NCBI RefSeq assembly: GCF_001999465.1
Contig: NZ_MQMF01000001.1
Span: forward strand, 1,240,001-1,304,000
Source: Fictibacillus arsenicus
Lineage (GTDB): Bacteria; Bacillota; Bacilli; Bacillales; Fictibacillaceae
Direction: 5' to 3'
Length of the DNA: 64,000 bases
Under the pieces are notes generated by a model, which was not told the DNA's origin, did not search any database, and saw nothing but the letters and a program-made list of their open reading frames with translations. This document shows positions 1 to 9,781 of this stretch, one piece after another. The translations under genes and the position numbers were made by a program. Within the stretch, counting starts at the first letter, position 1. Every line of letters begins with the position of its first letter.

Positions 1-152
1 CACACTCATTTATATCAACACATTGTGCTCAATCTCTAGAAGAATCATACTCTTCATTATAAACAAATCCTATTAGGTTATGCCAGTGGTAATCTCGCTT
101 TTTTCAAATTTATCCTCTTTTAACAGTATCCAATATGAATAGGAGATGACTA

Positions 153-662
153 TTATCTCATTTTATCAATAGGAACTTTAAAGAATATCATTAAAAATAG
201 AACAACGAACATTGAGATACCCCAGGCAAGCAACGGAATCTTGAAATGAATCCTTAATAAGGTGAACATTCCCACATTAAATAAAGCGGACCACCAAATA
301 CTCCATCCATTGTGATAAGAGAAAAAATTAAATTTTGCCATCAGCCACTCTACAAAAACAAAAATAATCACCCAGCGTAGAACGTATCCTATTTTTTGAG
401 GTACATTCTTTTCCGGAAAGCGCGGAAGAAAGATTAAAACGACCACAGGGAAAACAACAAAAGAATGTACCATCTCAATTAATGTGTGATTTGGAAGCAA
501 ATGTTCTTTATAAAGCCACATAGGATAGTTGTATGTAAGAATATTATATAGAAAATTACCTACAATCATAAACAAGATTGTGGGGTAATACTTCTCCCAA
601 TTTCTCCAGTCCCCCCACTTCCATCCTAAGATTAACGCAATTCCTCCAATGATTACATTCAT
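153..662 (-). CDS. CBO0543-like multi-pass membrane protein
   Basis: This is a 169-residue, very hydrophobic protein with about five predicted membrane segments. Trp, Tyr and Phe-rich boundaries are typical of the small CBO0543 family of Bacillales membrane proteins, whose function is unknown. The ATG start follows a GAGGTG ribosome site about 11 bases upstream. It lies 217 bp downstream of the ger operon on the same strand. Two further proteins of the same look lie on the other side of that operon. I infer the family from composition and context, not from a catalytic motif. An accessory role in the spore membrane is possible but not shown. Confidence 0.65.
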   Translation of the reverse strand: MNVIIGGIALILGWKWGDWRNWEKYYPTILFMIVGNFLYNILTYNYPMWLYKEHLLPNHTLIEMVHSFVVFPVVVLIFLPRFPEKNVPQKIGYVLRWVIIFVFVEWLMAKFNFFSYHNGWSIWWSALFNVGMFTLLRIHFKIPLLAWGISMFVVLFLMIFFKVPIDKMR

Positions 663-827
663 ATGTTGTTTTCACCTCACTTTCTTTCTGAGTTACACAA
701 CTGTTCTTTACTATTCTCACCATTCTTACTGATCCTAATAGCAACCTTCTGATGAATGGCTAATTTATGATTTTATGTTTTTTATCTTTCTAAAATTACG
801 GTCCGCTTGAAATCAAGAATCAGATGA

Positions 828-860
828 ATAAAGACCCTGCTTCTCGTTACGGCAGGATCC
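828..860 (-). terminator. Weak hairpin after the ger operon
   Basis: Just past the gerC-like stop, the minus strand can form an 8-bp stem (GATCCTGC with GCAGGGTC, one G-T pair) around an 11-base loop. It is followed only by TTTATT, so termination would be inefficient. Confidence 0.35.
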
Positions 861-879
861 TGGCCTTTGTCCTTATCAA

Positions 880-1965
880 CTAAAGCCCATCCACAACACC
901 GATCTCCAAAATCATCACATCCACTTTTACATTCACTTTCATATTTTTGTATTGCTGCTCCCATTTCTTTCCATCCCAGTTTCTTGTCCTGCTTCTTACT
1001 TGGTCGCCAAATGACAGGGGATCAATATTGGATCTTTGAAAATCTTTAATCATGGATACAGCTTCTTTGTGTACTTTATCTTTCATAAGTTTTTCGGCTT
1101 TAACTGCCGTCTTCGCTGTTACTTTTTCTCCTGTATATTCCCTGATATAACCTTTAATTTTTAAGTGAAGCGTAATTTCGGGAGTGGTGTGCATGTTCCT
1201 AACATGAAACTTCTTTTTTGTTTGAAGGCCCTGGATTGAAATATATTCCGTCTTTCCTTTCTCCTTTGTTCTTAATTTATATCCTGCATTTTTTATAGTT
1301 TCATGTAGTGCTTTAAAAACAAACATATATCGATAAGGCAGCGAACCAACCATCTGAGTTCCCTTAAATAATGCAAGTCCTTTAACATTGATCTTTTTAT
1401 CTTTAAGCTCAATTATGGGTAACACCGGATCCATTCCTCTTGTGTAATAAGAAGATAAAAACAAATGAAAATTATTTTTAGGGATTAATCCATTCTTTAT
1501 GTTATTGTTTATTTGTCTTTGAATATATGTTCCTGTGTCGTATTCCTTAAAAGATTCTCCTAGCAACTTTTTTACATTCCCGTCCACAACTGCTAAAAGT
1601 AGTCGTGTACCGATACTAGGATCTCGATGAATATAATCTATATAATCCTGTAAACCCACCTCGGCAAGCTTTTTACTATAGAGAGCCACTTCTATCTTTC
1701 CGTTCACAACGGGCTTCGGCGATTTTCGGTTAAGATTAACTAAGGATTCCTTGCTCAAATTATCTATGGACGATAACGTCTTGTTCGATATAGATTTATC
1801 AGGATTGATAACAGGCACGACTGCAGTAGTTTCGATTTTGTTCTTGCCTTTATAGTCAAACCCAACTGCAGTAGCAACGTCCAATTCATCCAGAATCTCT
1901 TTATCAACCCTTCCGGAATATCCTACGATGGCCATGACAATGACTGCTATAATAATCTTTTTCAT
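880..1965 (-). CDS. GerC-family (GerAC) germinant receptor subunit lacking the lipobox cysteine
   Basis: The 361-residue protein is the C subunit of a GerA-type nutrient germinant receptor. It has a hydrophobic N-terminal segment (residues 2-15) followed by the usual Ger(x)C alpha/beta body. In GerAC proteins the signal normally ends in a lipobox (LSGCW-type) whose Cys is lipidated. Here the corresponding stretch reads YSGRVDKEIL, so the Cys-Trp pair is replaced by Arg-Val. The body is otherwise full length, including the expected C-terminal region. Its start overlaps the permease stop by 4 bp (ATGA type), so translation is coupled. The protein could be anchored by an uncleaved N-terminal helix, or it could be impaired. 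Confidence 0.9.
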   Translation of the reverse strand: MKKIIIAVIVMAIVGYSGRVDKEILDELDVATAVGFDYKGKNKIETTAVVPVINPDKSISNKTLSSIDNLSKESLVNLNRKSPKPVVNGKIEVALYSKKLAEVGLQDYIDYIHRDPSIGTRLLLAVVDGNVKKLLGESFKEYDTGTYIQRQINNNIKNGLIPKNNFHLFLSSYYTRGMDPVLPIIELKDKKINVKGLALFKGTQMVGSLPYRYMFVFKALHETIKNAGYKLRTKEKGKTEYISIQGLQTKKKFHVRNMHTTPEITLHLKIKGYIREYTGEKVTAKTAVKAEKLMKDKVHKEAVSMIKDFQRSNIDPLSFGDQVRSRTRNWDGKKWEQQYKNMKVNVKVDVMILEIGVVDGL

Positions 1966-3053
1966 ACTTTTTTCCTCACTTTACTCATGAGGTAATGAAG
2001 GAAGAACAACAATGGTATATATCCATAGATAAAATAAAGACCAACCTGGGATACAATACTGTTTAATAGGTCGATTTCAGTACGCTCTTTAAACAATGGA
2101 TTTACGATTACCGTAATCACTAATACCACTATCAGCGCCTTCTTTTGTGTAACGTTAAACAAACGCTTTGCCATCCGGCTTGCAGCCCAAAAGGCCAAAC
2201 AAACATTAGGAAGTATAACAACGGCCCAGGAGGCGATACCGATATATTCAAACCGTTCAACAAAAGGGAATCTTATGATTTTCCACATTGCTAATGTTGC
2301 CCATATCGTTCGTTTCAAATGATCGGGAGTATAGTAAACAAGTGTGATCAACATCAGATATAAATATAAAAAGACAGTAAAAAGATGCCCGTAATGAAAC
2401 CATTTTTGCGAGGTTTCAGGCTTTTTAAAAAAAGGATAATACACAAGAAGAAGTTCAAATCCTAAATAACTTAAAGTCATCGTTTTAAAGGATAAGGCGA
2501 TCTCTTTTATGGAATGATCAAAAACAGGCAGTAAATTACGTAAGTTCGCAAATTCCAGTGGTGCTAAAAATGTAAAGATCAGATAGAAGGGTACGACCAC
2601 ACCTAAAAAACAAACACCAACTACAGAGCGGAATCCTCCTGCGATGATATAATAGACGGCGATTAAATAAACGAGGGTGAACGTCCATGTTTTCATCAAC
2701 GGGAACATCCACACTTGGAGCACTTCTATAAAAGTCCGAAGTACGGTTATGCCCATTGCCATTAAATAAATCATGAAAAAGAAGGTGAAAATCCCGCCGA
2801 TCCATTTTCCAAATGTGGTTTCATGGATAGAGAGGATGTCTCCTTGCTCTTTATTCAGCATCTTATACATCATCCAAATAACGAGATGAACCGCAGCTCC
2901 TCCTACCAATACCGTGATCCATGAATCCTGCTCCGTATAGATGGCTACATATCGCTGGAAACCCAACACGCCGACACCAATCTGCATACTGTGCACAACG
3001 AAAAAAGCTAGATAAGGGGATATAAGGAATTGTTCTTTAACCGATACTTTCAT
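1962..3053 (-). CDS. GerB-family (GerAB) spore germination permease
   Basis: This 363-residue integral membrane protein has about ten transmembrane helices and is an APC-superfamily relative. In GerA receptors this subunit sits in the spore inner membrane and binds the germinant. The N-terminus (VKEQFLISPYLAFFVVHSMQIGVG) is typical of the GerAB/YndE group. It lies 23 bp downstream of the A-subunit gene and overlaps the C-subunit gene by 4 bp, giving the usual A-B-C order. The germinant specificity cannot be read from the sequence. Confidence 0.93.
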   Translation of the reverse strand: MKVSVKEQFLISPYLAFFVVHSMQIGVGVLGFQRYVAIYTEQDSWITVLVGGAAVHLVIWMMYKMLNKEQGDILSIHETTFGKWIGGIFTFFFMIYLMAMGITVLRTFIEVLQVWMFPLMKTWTFTLVYLIAVYYIIAGGFRSVVGVCFLGVVVPFYLIFTFLAPLEFANLRNLLPVFDHSIKEIALSFKTMTLSYLGFELLLVYYPFFKKPETSQKWFHYGHLFTVFLYLYLMLITLVYYTPDHLKRTIWATLAMWKIIRFPFVERFEYIGIASWAVVILPNVCLAFWAASRMAKRLFNVTQKKALIVVLVITVIVNPLFKERTEIDLLNSIVSQVGLYFIYGYIPLLFFLHYLMSKVRKKV

Positions 3054-3076
3054 AAAATAACATCTCCATCAGAAAT

Positions 3077-4561
3077 TTATTCATCAATATCCTTTTTCTG
3101 TTTCGCTGCTTTTCCTGAAAACTTGATCGTGTCCGGTGATTGAAGTTCAATCGGTCTTTTAGGCTGCATTTTAAAAGGAAGGCGCAAAAATGCGTCCTTT
3201 AAATCTTCAAAACGCGGAGGGTAAATGGGCTCTAAATAAGGTCTGCCAAAAGACGTCAGACGAAGCAGGTGTCCCATTAAAAAGGTAAAAGCAATCGCTA
3301 TGCCGACCAATCCCCATAATTCAGCGAAGATAAGAAATGGAAAACGAATTAGCCGAATGGCGTTACTCATCTTGTATACAGGCGTCGTAAATGAGGCAAG
3401 TGCCGCTAATGCTACAATGATCAGCAGTATGTTACTTGTTAAACCCGCTTCAACAGAGGCTGTTCCAATAACAATCCCGCCTACGATACCGATTGTTTGT
3501 CCTACTTTTGTCGGAAGCCTTGCACCTGCTTCTCTTAAAAGTTCAATCGCCAGTTCCAAAACGAGTGCCTCTAAAAAAGGAGGCAAGGGGATTAAACTTC
3601 TAGAAGATACGAGAGTAGCCATCAAATCTTTTGGTATCAATTCATAGTGATAATTAAGTACGGCGACATATACAGGTGAAACTAAAATAGAAAACGATAC
3701 GGCAAATAAACGGATAATCCTTAATACGGATGCTAACTGCCAATTAAGAAAATAATCTTCCAAAGCGGAAAAGAATTTCACAAGGGTAGTAGGACCAATT
3801 AGCGCGTGCGGCGAGCCATCTACTAATATGATGATACTTCCTTCTGCTAGAACACCGACTGCACGATCCGGCCGTTCTGTGTCGATCAGCTGAGGAAACG
3901 GAGAATTGTCATTGTCTGATATCAATTGAGCAATATAAGAACTGTCCAAGATCTGATGGAACTGTATATCCCCCACTCTCTGCAGAGCGGTGTTGATGTT
4001 TTCCTCATTGGCTATTCCGGCTATATATATGACAGCCACTCTCGTCTGTGAAAGTGTTCCTATCAAAAATTCTCTAATCTCTAATTGTGGTATAGGGAGC
4101 CGTTTTCTGACCAAATTTAAATTCGTTGTCAAAGATTCTACAAAGGATTCCTTTGGACCCACAACACTGAATTCTTCTTCCGGAATGGTTACTTCACGTG
4201 CTTTATTCATCTCTGCTTTAACGAGTACTCCATGACTGTCTTTCTCTGTGAATCGGATCAGCAGAGAACCCGTCAACATCATTTTTTGAATAACCTCCAG
4301 ATCGCTCGTAACCGTTACATTTTCAATAGGCAAAGCAGCCTTAAGCTCATCCAGTTTTTTTATGGACGATTTATTTAAGAATGGCAGAATATCCCGATGT
4401 AAAATCTCTACATCAATAAGTGAACCAAAGTAAGAAATCCAATAGGGTACTGGAGATTGGGGATTATGAAAATCAATAAAATCACCAGACTTTTTGAAAT
4501 GCTGAATGACTTTGAAAAGTGAATGATCCTCTTTTTTGGATTCTTTCTTAAACCAACTCAT
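3077..4561 (-). CDS. GerA-family (GerAA) spore germination protein
   Basis: At 494 residues this is the usual length for the A subunit of a GerA germinant receptor. The soluble N-terminal half (about residues 1-280) includes the family segments around DTERPDRAVGVL and EGSIIILVDGSPHALIGPTT. The second half carries about five membrane helices and the conserved PLPPFLEA segment. It is the first gene of the three-gene operon, with the ribosome site GGGGAGGA just before the ATG. The basic C-terminal tail (KAAKQKKDIDE) is normal. Expression is expected under sigma-G in the forespore, but I could not place a convincing sigma-G promoter upstream. Confidence 0.94.
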   Translation of the reverse strand: MSWFKKESKKEDHSLFKVIQHFKKSGDFIDFHNPQSPVPYWISYFGSLIDVEILHRDILPFLNKSSIKKLDELKAALPIENVTVTSDLEVIQKMMLTGSLLIRFTEKDSHGVLVKAEMNKAREVTIPEEEFSVVGPKESFVESLTTNLNLVRKRLPIPQLEIREFLIGTLSQTRVAVIYIAGIANEENINTALQRVGDIQFHQILDSSYIAQLISDNDNSPFPQLIDTERPDRAVGVLAEGSIIILVDGSPHALIGPTTLVKFFSALEDYFLNWQLASVLRIIRLFAVSFSILVSPVYVAVLNYHYELIPKDLMATLVSSRSLIPLPPFLEALVLELAIELLREAGARLPTKVGQTIGIVGGIVIGTASVEAGLTSNILLIIVALAALASFTTPVYKMSNAIRLIRFPFLIFAELWGLVGIAIAFTFLMGHLLRLTSFGRPYLEPIYPPRFEDLKDAFLRLPFKMQPKRPIELQSPDTIKFSGKAAKQKKDIDE

Positions 4562-4670
4562 GATGTCCTCCCCTTTCCTTTGTTTTTTACAAGCAGCTTC
4601 TTCTAAACGTTCCTGGTAGATATCCGTTTTATCTTTTACTAAAAATCAAGCTATTATTTAATGAAACATA

Positions 4671-4708
4671 AAAAAGGCTGAGATACATAGGATCTCAAGC
4701 CTGACAAA
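4671..4708 (-). terminator. Rho-independent terminator after the CBO0543-like pair
   Basis: On the minus strand AGGCTTGAGAT pairs with ATCTCAGCCT and is followed by a run of T. It ends the transcript of the two genes at 4724-5713 and separates it from the ger operon. Confidence 0.75.
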
Positions 4709-4723
4709 GCAACCTTATTCAAC

Positions 4724-5236
4724 TTATTCCTCAAGCATTTGTTCTGAAATAGTTCTTCTAGCTTTTTTTATCCAATAGAATGCACAAGCATTCACACAAT
4801 AGATCAAAAAATAAGCAATAAAGGAATGGTAGTACGTCCACTCATTATGTTCATAAACATTAAACTTGTTGGCCAGCCATTCAAGCCCGGTTGTCATGAA
4901 CGATGAAAAGAACACATAAAAAATAACCAGAAATCTTTTCAGCTTCCATAAATCCAACAAATATAATAATAAATAACCTGAGAAAGGATATATAAACAAA
5001 TAAATAATAAGATCAAACACTTCAAACTCTGGAACATCCATAATATCGTAAAAATCATGTGGCGGACCTGCCAAAATATAATCTAGACTCGCACCTAAAA
5101 AGAAATTCAGCGTAAATATAACCGTAATCTGAGAATAGTACATTCTTCGCTTTAAAACAGCAGTCAATACGATTAAAAAAAGGCAAATGACTAGGATAAA
5201 CCATTCATTGCTGTCGAAATGCTCAGGAAGCCTCAC
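4724..5236 (-). CDS. CBO0543-like multi-pass membrane protein
   Basis: This 170-residue protein has about five hydrophobic helices, with an aromatic-rich sequence near the C-terminus (HNEWTYYHSFIAYFLIYCVNA) like the other CBO0543-type proteins here. The GTG start abuts the TAA stop of the preceding gene and has AGGAGG 8 bases upstream, so the two genes form a tight pair. The C-terminal tail is charged and soluble. Function is unknown. Its position directly upstream of a ger operon is the only functional hint. Confidence 0.65.
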   Translation of the reverse strand: MRLPEHFDSNEWFILVICLFLIVLTAVLKRRMYYSQITVIFTLNFFLGASLDYILAGPPHDFYDIMDVPEFEVFDLIIYLFIYPFSGYLLLYLLDLWKLKRFLVIFYVFFSSFMTTGLEWLANKFNVYEHNEWTYYHSFIAYFLIYCVNACAFYWIKKARRTISEQMLEE

Positions 5237-5713
5237 TTAAAAGACCTCCTCTTTTTTCAAAAGTAATCGGAAGGATCCCCAAACCCCAACCGTTAACAGC
5301 CAAAAAGAAAACCACTCCAAAAACGAAAAGTAAACATTCCATTGTTTAAATTGAATAAGACCCAAAAATTCATGGAAGAACTGTATTTTTATCAAAACCA
5401 AAAACCAAAGAATCGTGCACATTTGTTTATAGATTGGCCTGATTGTTTTTGAAGAATAAACAAATAAGAGCCATAAAGTTAATCCTGGAATAATAAATAA
5501 CCGATAAAATGTTAAAGACCAAAAGACAGTTTTAGTATTTTCGACTTCGATCCATTTTTGATTTAGTTCTATTATATTAGACAATATGAATAACAAAGCG
5601 GAAGAAAAGAGCCAGTTGGTCATCATTTCGAATGGATGCATATGCCTGCGGGTGTATTGAGAAGCGACTAATATGATGAGACTCAGGATGCTGGATATCA
5701 GTAAGTACTTCAA
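5237..5713 (-). CDS. CBO0543-like multi-pass membrane protein (TTG start)
   Basis: This is a 158-residue membrane protein with about five helices and a C-terminal KKEE tail. The frame is open further upstream to 5803, but only the TTG at 5713 has a good ribosome site (GGAGGT at 5721-5726, 7-base spacing) and it gives a normal N-terminal helix (LKYLLISSILSLIIL). The upstream extension is basic and not membrane-like, so I exclude it. It is the first gene of the pair with the gene at 4724-5236. The family assignment rests on length, topology and aromatic content. Confidence 0.6.
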   Translation of the reverse strand: MKYLLISSILSLIILVASQYTRRHMHPFEMMTNWLFSSALLFILSNIIELNQKWIEVENTKTVFWSLTFYRLFIIPGLTLWLLFVYSSKTIRPIYKQMCTILWFLVLIKIQFFHEFLGLIQFKQWNVYFSFLEWFSFWLLTVGVWGSFRLLLKKEEVF

Positions 5714-5801
5714 CAAATATACCTCCACTCTTTTAGATAATTTAATAACACAGTTAGTATAGGTTTGCTTTTTTAATTTATTCCAAATGAAGGCATGCAA
5801 C

Positions 5802-5839
5802 AAAAAACATGGTACCCTTATCCAAGGGACACCATGTTT
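5802..5839 (-). terminator. Terminator after icmF
   Basis: AACATGGT and ACCATGTT flank CCCTT/AAGGG in a long stem, followed on the minus strand by TTTTTT. The stem is A/T-flanked on both sides and could work in both directions. It closes the acyl-CoA block. Confidence 0.8.
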
Positions 5840-5846
5840 ATTTGTT

Positions 5847-8800
5847 TTACATATTCCTTCTATACTTTCCGCCTACTTCGTAAAGCGCACTCGTAATCTG
5901 CCCAAGACTCGCAAACTTCACTGTATTCATCAGCTCTTCAAAGATATTTCCGCCGTTAAGCGCAACACTCTTCAAGCGGGCTATTGCTTCACCAGCATGA
6001 TCCTTGCTTGCCTCTTGGAAAGCGGCTAGATTTGCGATCTGCTGCTCTTTTTCATTCTTAGTGGCACGTGCCAGCTGCATATTGAATTCTTCTTCAGATG
6101 GCGGATTTGGATTTAAGTAAGTGTTCACTCCGATAATAGGAAGTGATCCATCATGCTTCTTCATTTCATAGTACATAGACTCTTCCTGAATTTTTCCGCG
6201 CTGATACTGAGTTTCCATCGCACCAAGTACGCCGCCTCTCGTATTCATACGTTCAAACTCTTGAAGAACCATCTCTTCTACGAGATCCGTTAATTCTTCA
6301 ATAATGAACGAACCTTGAAGCGAGTTCTCATTGCGTGCAAGACCAAGTTCTTTCGTGATAATCATCTGAATCGCCATCGCGCGGCGAACAGATTCTTCTG
6401 TCGGTGTTGTGATTGCTTCATCATATGAATTCGTATGAAGCGAGTTACAGTTATCATAAAGCGCCATCAACGCCTGAAGCGTTGTGCGGATATCGTTAAA
6501 GTCGATTTCCTGGGCGTGAAGTGACCGTCCAGAAGTCTGGATATGATACTTCAGCTTTTGGCTGCGTTCGTTCGCTTTATATTTATCACGCATTACGGTA
6601 GCCCAGATTCTTCTCGCCACACGGCCGATTACGCTGTACTCCGGATCAAGACCGTTTGAGAAGAAGAACGATAGATTCGGTGCGAATGCGTTAATATCCA
6701 TACCGCGGCTCAAATAGTACTCTACATACGTAAAGCCGTTTGCAAGTGTGAACGCAAGCTGTGTGATCGGGTTCGCACCAGCTTCAGCAATATGGTAGCC
6801 GGAGATCGAAACCGAATAATAGTTGCGCACTTGGTGATCGATAAAGTACTGCTGAATGTCTCCCATCATGCGGAGAGCGAATTCAGTCGAGAAGATACAT
6901 GTGTTTTGTCCTTGATCTTCTTTTAAAATATCGGCTTGAACCGTTCCACGTACAGATGCAAGCGTCTTCGCTTTTATTTCTGCGTGTTCAGCTTCATTCG
7001 GCTGACGCCCATTTTCATCTGCAAAAACTTTTACTTGCTGAGCAATCGCTGTGTTCATGAACATCGCAAGGATGATCGGGGCTGGACCGTTGATCGTCAT
7101 CGATACAGATGTAGAAGGCGCGATCAAATCAAAACCGTCATACAGCTTTTTCATATCATCGAGTGTACAGATGCTCACTCCGCTCTCCCCAACTTTTCCG
7201 TAAATGTCCGGTCGATAATCCGGATCTTCACCATACAACGTTACAGAGTCAAACGCCGTACTTAAGCGTTTCGCATCATCGTCTTTAGACAAGTAGTGGA
7301 ATCGGCGGTTCGTTCTTTCTGGTGTTCCTTCCCCAGCGAATTGGCGCTTCGGATCTTCCCCTTTTCGTTTAAAGGGAAAAACGCCTGCTGTATAAGGGAA
7401 TGAACCAGGAACGTTCTCTTTCATGATCCACTTTACGATATCTCCCCAGTCCTCAAACTTCGGAAGAGCCACTTTCGGGATATCCAGACCGGACAGACTT
7501 TTTGTCGTAAGCTCTGTCACGATTTCTTTGTCGCGAATCTTCGTTACAAACTCTTTTTTCGCGTACATTTCTTTAAGCTCTGGCCACTGTTTCAGCATTT
7601 TTGAAGTTGCCGGCAAAATCTGTTCTTCCACTTTTTCAAGCGCTTTGTTTAACCCTGCTTCAACCTCAGCACCAGAAGCGTTATACTCTTTGACCGTTTC
7701 AAGTGTGCCTTTAATCTGGAACGACTTACGAGCAAGCTTTGCTTGTTCGTTCACCATTTCATGGTATTTACGGACAGTCTGTGCGATCTCGTTCAAATAT
7801 TGAGCGCGCTCACCTGGAATGATCACGTTCTTTTTCGCCGTCATCGCTTCTGCTGCCGGCTGAATGCCCCAGTCCACACCAGACTTCTCTTCGATCACTT
7901 TCATAAGATGGTAAAACAATACGTTCGTGCCAGCATCGTTAAACTGGCTCGCGATCGTACCGTAAACCGGCATTTCATCTAGGTCTTTATCAAACCAGTT
8001 ACGAGATCGCTGATACTGTTTCTTCACATCACGCAAAGCATCCTCAGAACCTTTGCGCTCAAATTTATTAATCGCGATGATGTCTGCGTAATCAATCATA
8101 TCGATTTTTTCAAGCTGTGACGGCGCACCGAATTCGCTTGTCATCACATATAAAGAGGCATCCGAGATCTCAGAAATTCCAGCGTCACCTTGCCCGATCC
8201 CGCTCGTTTCAACAACGATCAGGTCATAGCCTGCTGCTTTTGTTACCGCAATTGCATCCTTGATCGCATCAGATAACTCTGAGCGAGAACCGCGTGTTGC
8301 GAGTGATCTCATATAAACGCGAGGATGATAGATCGCGTTCATGCGGATTCTGTCACCTAAAAGTGCTCCACCCGTCTTTTGTTTCGTCGGGTCGATCGAG
8401 ATAATAGCGATCGTTTTATCTTCACACTCGTTTAAGAAACGGCGTACAAGTTCATCAGTAAGCGAGCTTTTCCCCGCTCCCCCAGTACCTGTGATTCCGA
8501 GAACTGGCACTTGCTTTTGCAATCCTTTTAACGCAGATAGAGTCTGTTCTGCTGTCGCCGCAATCTCTTCAGGTGCTTGCTTCGCATTTTCAGCTAGCGT
8601 GATCAGACGGGAAACAGACCGTACGTCTTTTTCTTTTACCTTTTCGATTTCATCCGTTAACGAAGTAACAGTTGGAAAGTCACATTCTTCTACCATAAAA
8701 TTGATCATACCCTGCAACCCTTGCAATCTTCCGTCTTCCGGTGAGAAGATGCGAGTTACGCCATAAGCATGAAGCTCTTTGATCTCAGGCGGGATAATAA

Positions 8801-9110
8801 CGCCTCCGCCTCCGCCAAACACTTTTATGTGGTCAGCTCCGCGCTCTTTCAGCAAATCGATCATGTATTTAAAATATTCCACGTGTCCGCCTTGATAAGA
8901 AGAGATCGCGATTCCTTGAACGTCCTCCTGTATAGCGGCACTCACCACTTCATCGACAGAACGGTTATGTCCAAGATGGATCACTTCACATCCGTTCGAC
9001 TGGATGATTCTTCTCATGATGTTGATTGAAGCATCATGTCCGTCAAAAAGACTGGAAGCGGTTACAAATCGAACCGAATTTTTAGGCCGGTAAATATCAG
9101 TTTGAGCCAT
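5847..9110 (-). CDS. icmF: Fused isobutyryl-CoA mutase IcmF
   Basis: The roughly 1087-residue enzyme interconverts isobutyryl-CoA and n-butyryl-CoA with adenosylcobalamin. Three parts are visible. An N-terminal B12-binding domain has the DGHD base-off motif near residue 25. A MeaI-type G-protein chaperone domain has the P-loop [12 protein letters not shown] near residue 205 and an NKFER-type guanine-binding segment. A C-terminal TIM-barrel mutase starts around residue 550. In the mutase, the segment [10 protein letters not shown] has Gln where methylmalonyl-CoA mutases have an Arg that binds the carboxylate, which fits an isobutyryl-CoA substrate. The ATG at 9110 is preferred over 9119 because AAAGG then lies 9 bases upstream. 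It is last in the operon, 15 bp after the TetR gene. Confidence 0.95.
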   Translation of the reverse strand: MAQTDIYRPKNSVRFVTASSLFDGHDASINIMRRIIQSNGCEVIHLGHNRSVDEVVSAAIQEDVQGIAISSYQGGHVEYFKYMIDLLKERGADHIKVFGGGGGVIIPPEIKELHAYGVTRIFSPEDGRLQGLQGMINFMVEECDFPTVTSLTDEIEKVKEKDVRSVSRLITLAENAKQAPEEIAATAEQTLSALKGLQKQVPVLGITGTGGAGKSSLTDELVRRFLNECEDKTIAIISIDPTKQKTGGALLGDRIRMNAIYHPRVYMRSLATRGSRSELSDAIKDAIAVTKAAGYDLIVVETSGIGQGDAGISEISDASLYVMTSEFGAPSQLEKIDMIDYADIIAINKFERKGSEDALRDVKKQYQRSRNWFDKDLDEMPVYGTIASQFNDAGTNVLFYHLMKVIEEKSGVDWGIQPAAEAMTAKKNVIIPGERAQYLNEIAQTVRKYHEMVNEQAKLARKSFQIKGTLETVKEYNASGAEVEAGLNKALEKVEEQILPATSKMLKQWPELKEMYAKKEFVTKIRDKEIVTELTTKSLSGLDIPKVALPKFEDWGDIVKWIMKENVPGSFPYTAGVFPFKRKGEDPKRQFAGEGTPERTNRRFHYLSKDDDAKRLSTAFDSVTLYGEDPDYRPDIYGKVGESGVSICTLDDMKKLYDGFDLIAPSTSVSMTINGPAPIILAMFMNTAIAQQVKVFADENGRQPNEAEHAEIKAKTLASVRGTVQADILKEDQGQNTCIFSTEFALRMMGDIQQYFIDHQVRNYYSVSISGYHIAEAGANPITQLAFTLANGFTYVEYYLSRGMDINAFAPNLSFFFSNGLDPEYSVIGRVARRIWATVMRDKYKANERSQKLKYHIQTSGRSLHAQEIDFNDIRTTLQALMALYDNCNSLHTNSYDEAITTPTEESVRRAMAIQMIITKELGLARNENSLQGSFIIEELTDLVEEMVLQEFERMNTRGGVLGAMETQYQRGKIQEESMYYEMKKHDGSLPIIGVNTYLNPNPPSEEEFNMQLARATKNEKEQQIANLAAFQEASKDHAGEAIARLKSVALNGGNIFEELMNTVKFASLGQITSALYEVGGKYRRNM

Positions 9111-9125
9111 TATTTTCATCCTTTC

Positions 9126-9749
9126 TTACGCTCCTTTAATGCCATGAAGCAGCTGCTGGAGCTGTAATTTTGTATATTCTTCAAGGGTATACATCTTTTG
9201 AAGTGCCCAGCGTCTGAATGTCCACATCTGCCCGATGATCAAAATGTTATGGGCAGCAGCCTGAATTTCTTTTTCGTTTAGATCAAGTTCTCCCTGCCGT
9301 ACAGACTGCGATAAAAGAGTTTCAAAGATCGCCGTCATTTCGAGCTCTTTTTTCAAAACATAGGGCAATGCTTCATCAGATAATGACTTAGCTTCCTGGT
9401 ACATTACAAGCACTTCATCCTGCATATCGTCCATCACTTTAAAATAAGCCGTGATCGCCTTCTCGACACCTTTAATCCCGCTGTCTGCCGAGTCAATATC
9501 CTGCTGCAGTCTCAGTTTAACGCCATCATAGATGCTGTCGCAGACAAGGTACAAAATATCTTCTTTAGACCGGATATATTCGTAGAGTGTGCCGATGCTG
9601 AAACCTGAAGCTTTTGCGATCTCACGGGTCGTAGTGCGGTGAAAACCATTTTTCTTGAATAAAGACACCGCAGCTTTTACCATCTCTTCGCGTCGCATTT
9701 GAATGAGTTTTTCATCTTTTACGAGCGACGGCACTTCCTTTTTACCCAA
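9126..9749 (-). CDS. TetR/AcrR-family regulator of the icmF cluster
   Basis: This is a 207-residue repressor-type protein. The N-terminal helix-turn-helix (TTREIAKASGFSIGTLYEYI, about residues 35-55) is typical of TetR proteins, and the all-helical C-terminal domain would bind a ligand, probably an acyl-CoA given the neighbours. I favour the TTG start at 9749, which has GGGAGG 5 bases upstream; the in-frame ATG at 9764 has a poor ribosome site. It sits between meaB and icmF on the same strand. Candidate operators for a TetR protein lie upstream of fadF and of the thiolase gene, but a FadR homologue elsewhere could also own those sites. Confidence 0.88.
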   Translation of the reverse strand: MGKKEVPSLVKDEKLIQMRREEMVKAAVSLFKKNGFHRTTTREIAKASGFSIGTLYEYIRSKEDILYLVCDSIYDGVKLRLQQDIDSADSGIKGVEKAITAYFKVMDDMQDEVLVMYQEAKSLSDEALPYVLKKELEMTAIFETLLSQSVRQGELDLNEKEIQAAAHNILIIGQMWTFRRWALQKMYTLEEYTKLQLQQLLHGIKGA

Positions 9750-9781
9750 AATGGCCTCCCTCATTTCTCACTCATTTTCTC

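Noticed and set aside
1-152. Possible gene at the left edge
   Set aside because: No ORF with a start site, terminator or repeat was seen in these 152 bases.
8341-8766. Long plus-strand ORFs opposite icmF and other large genes
   Set aside because: They are antisense frames left open by codon bias of the true gene on the other strand.
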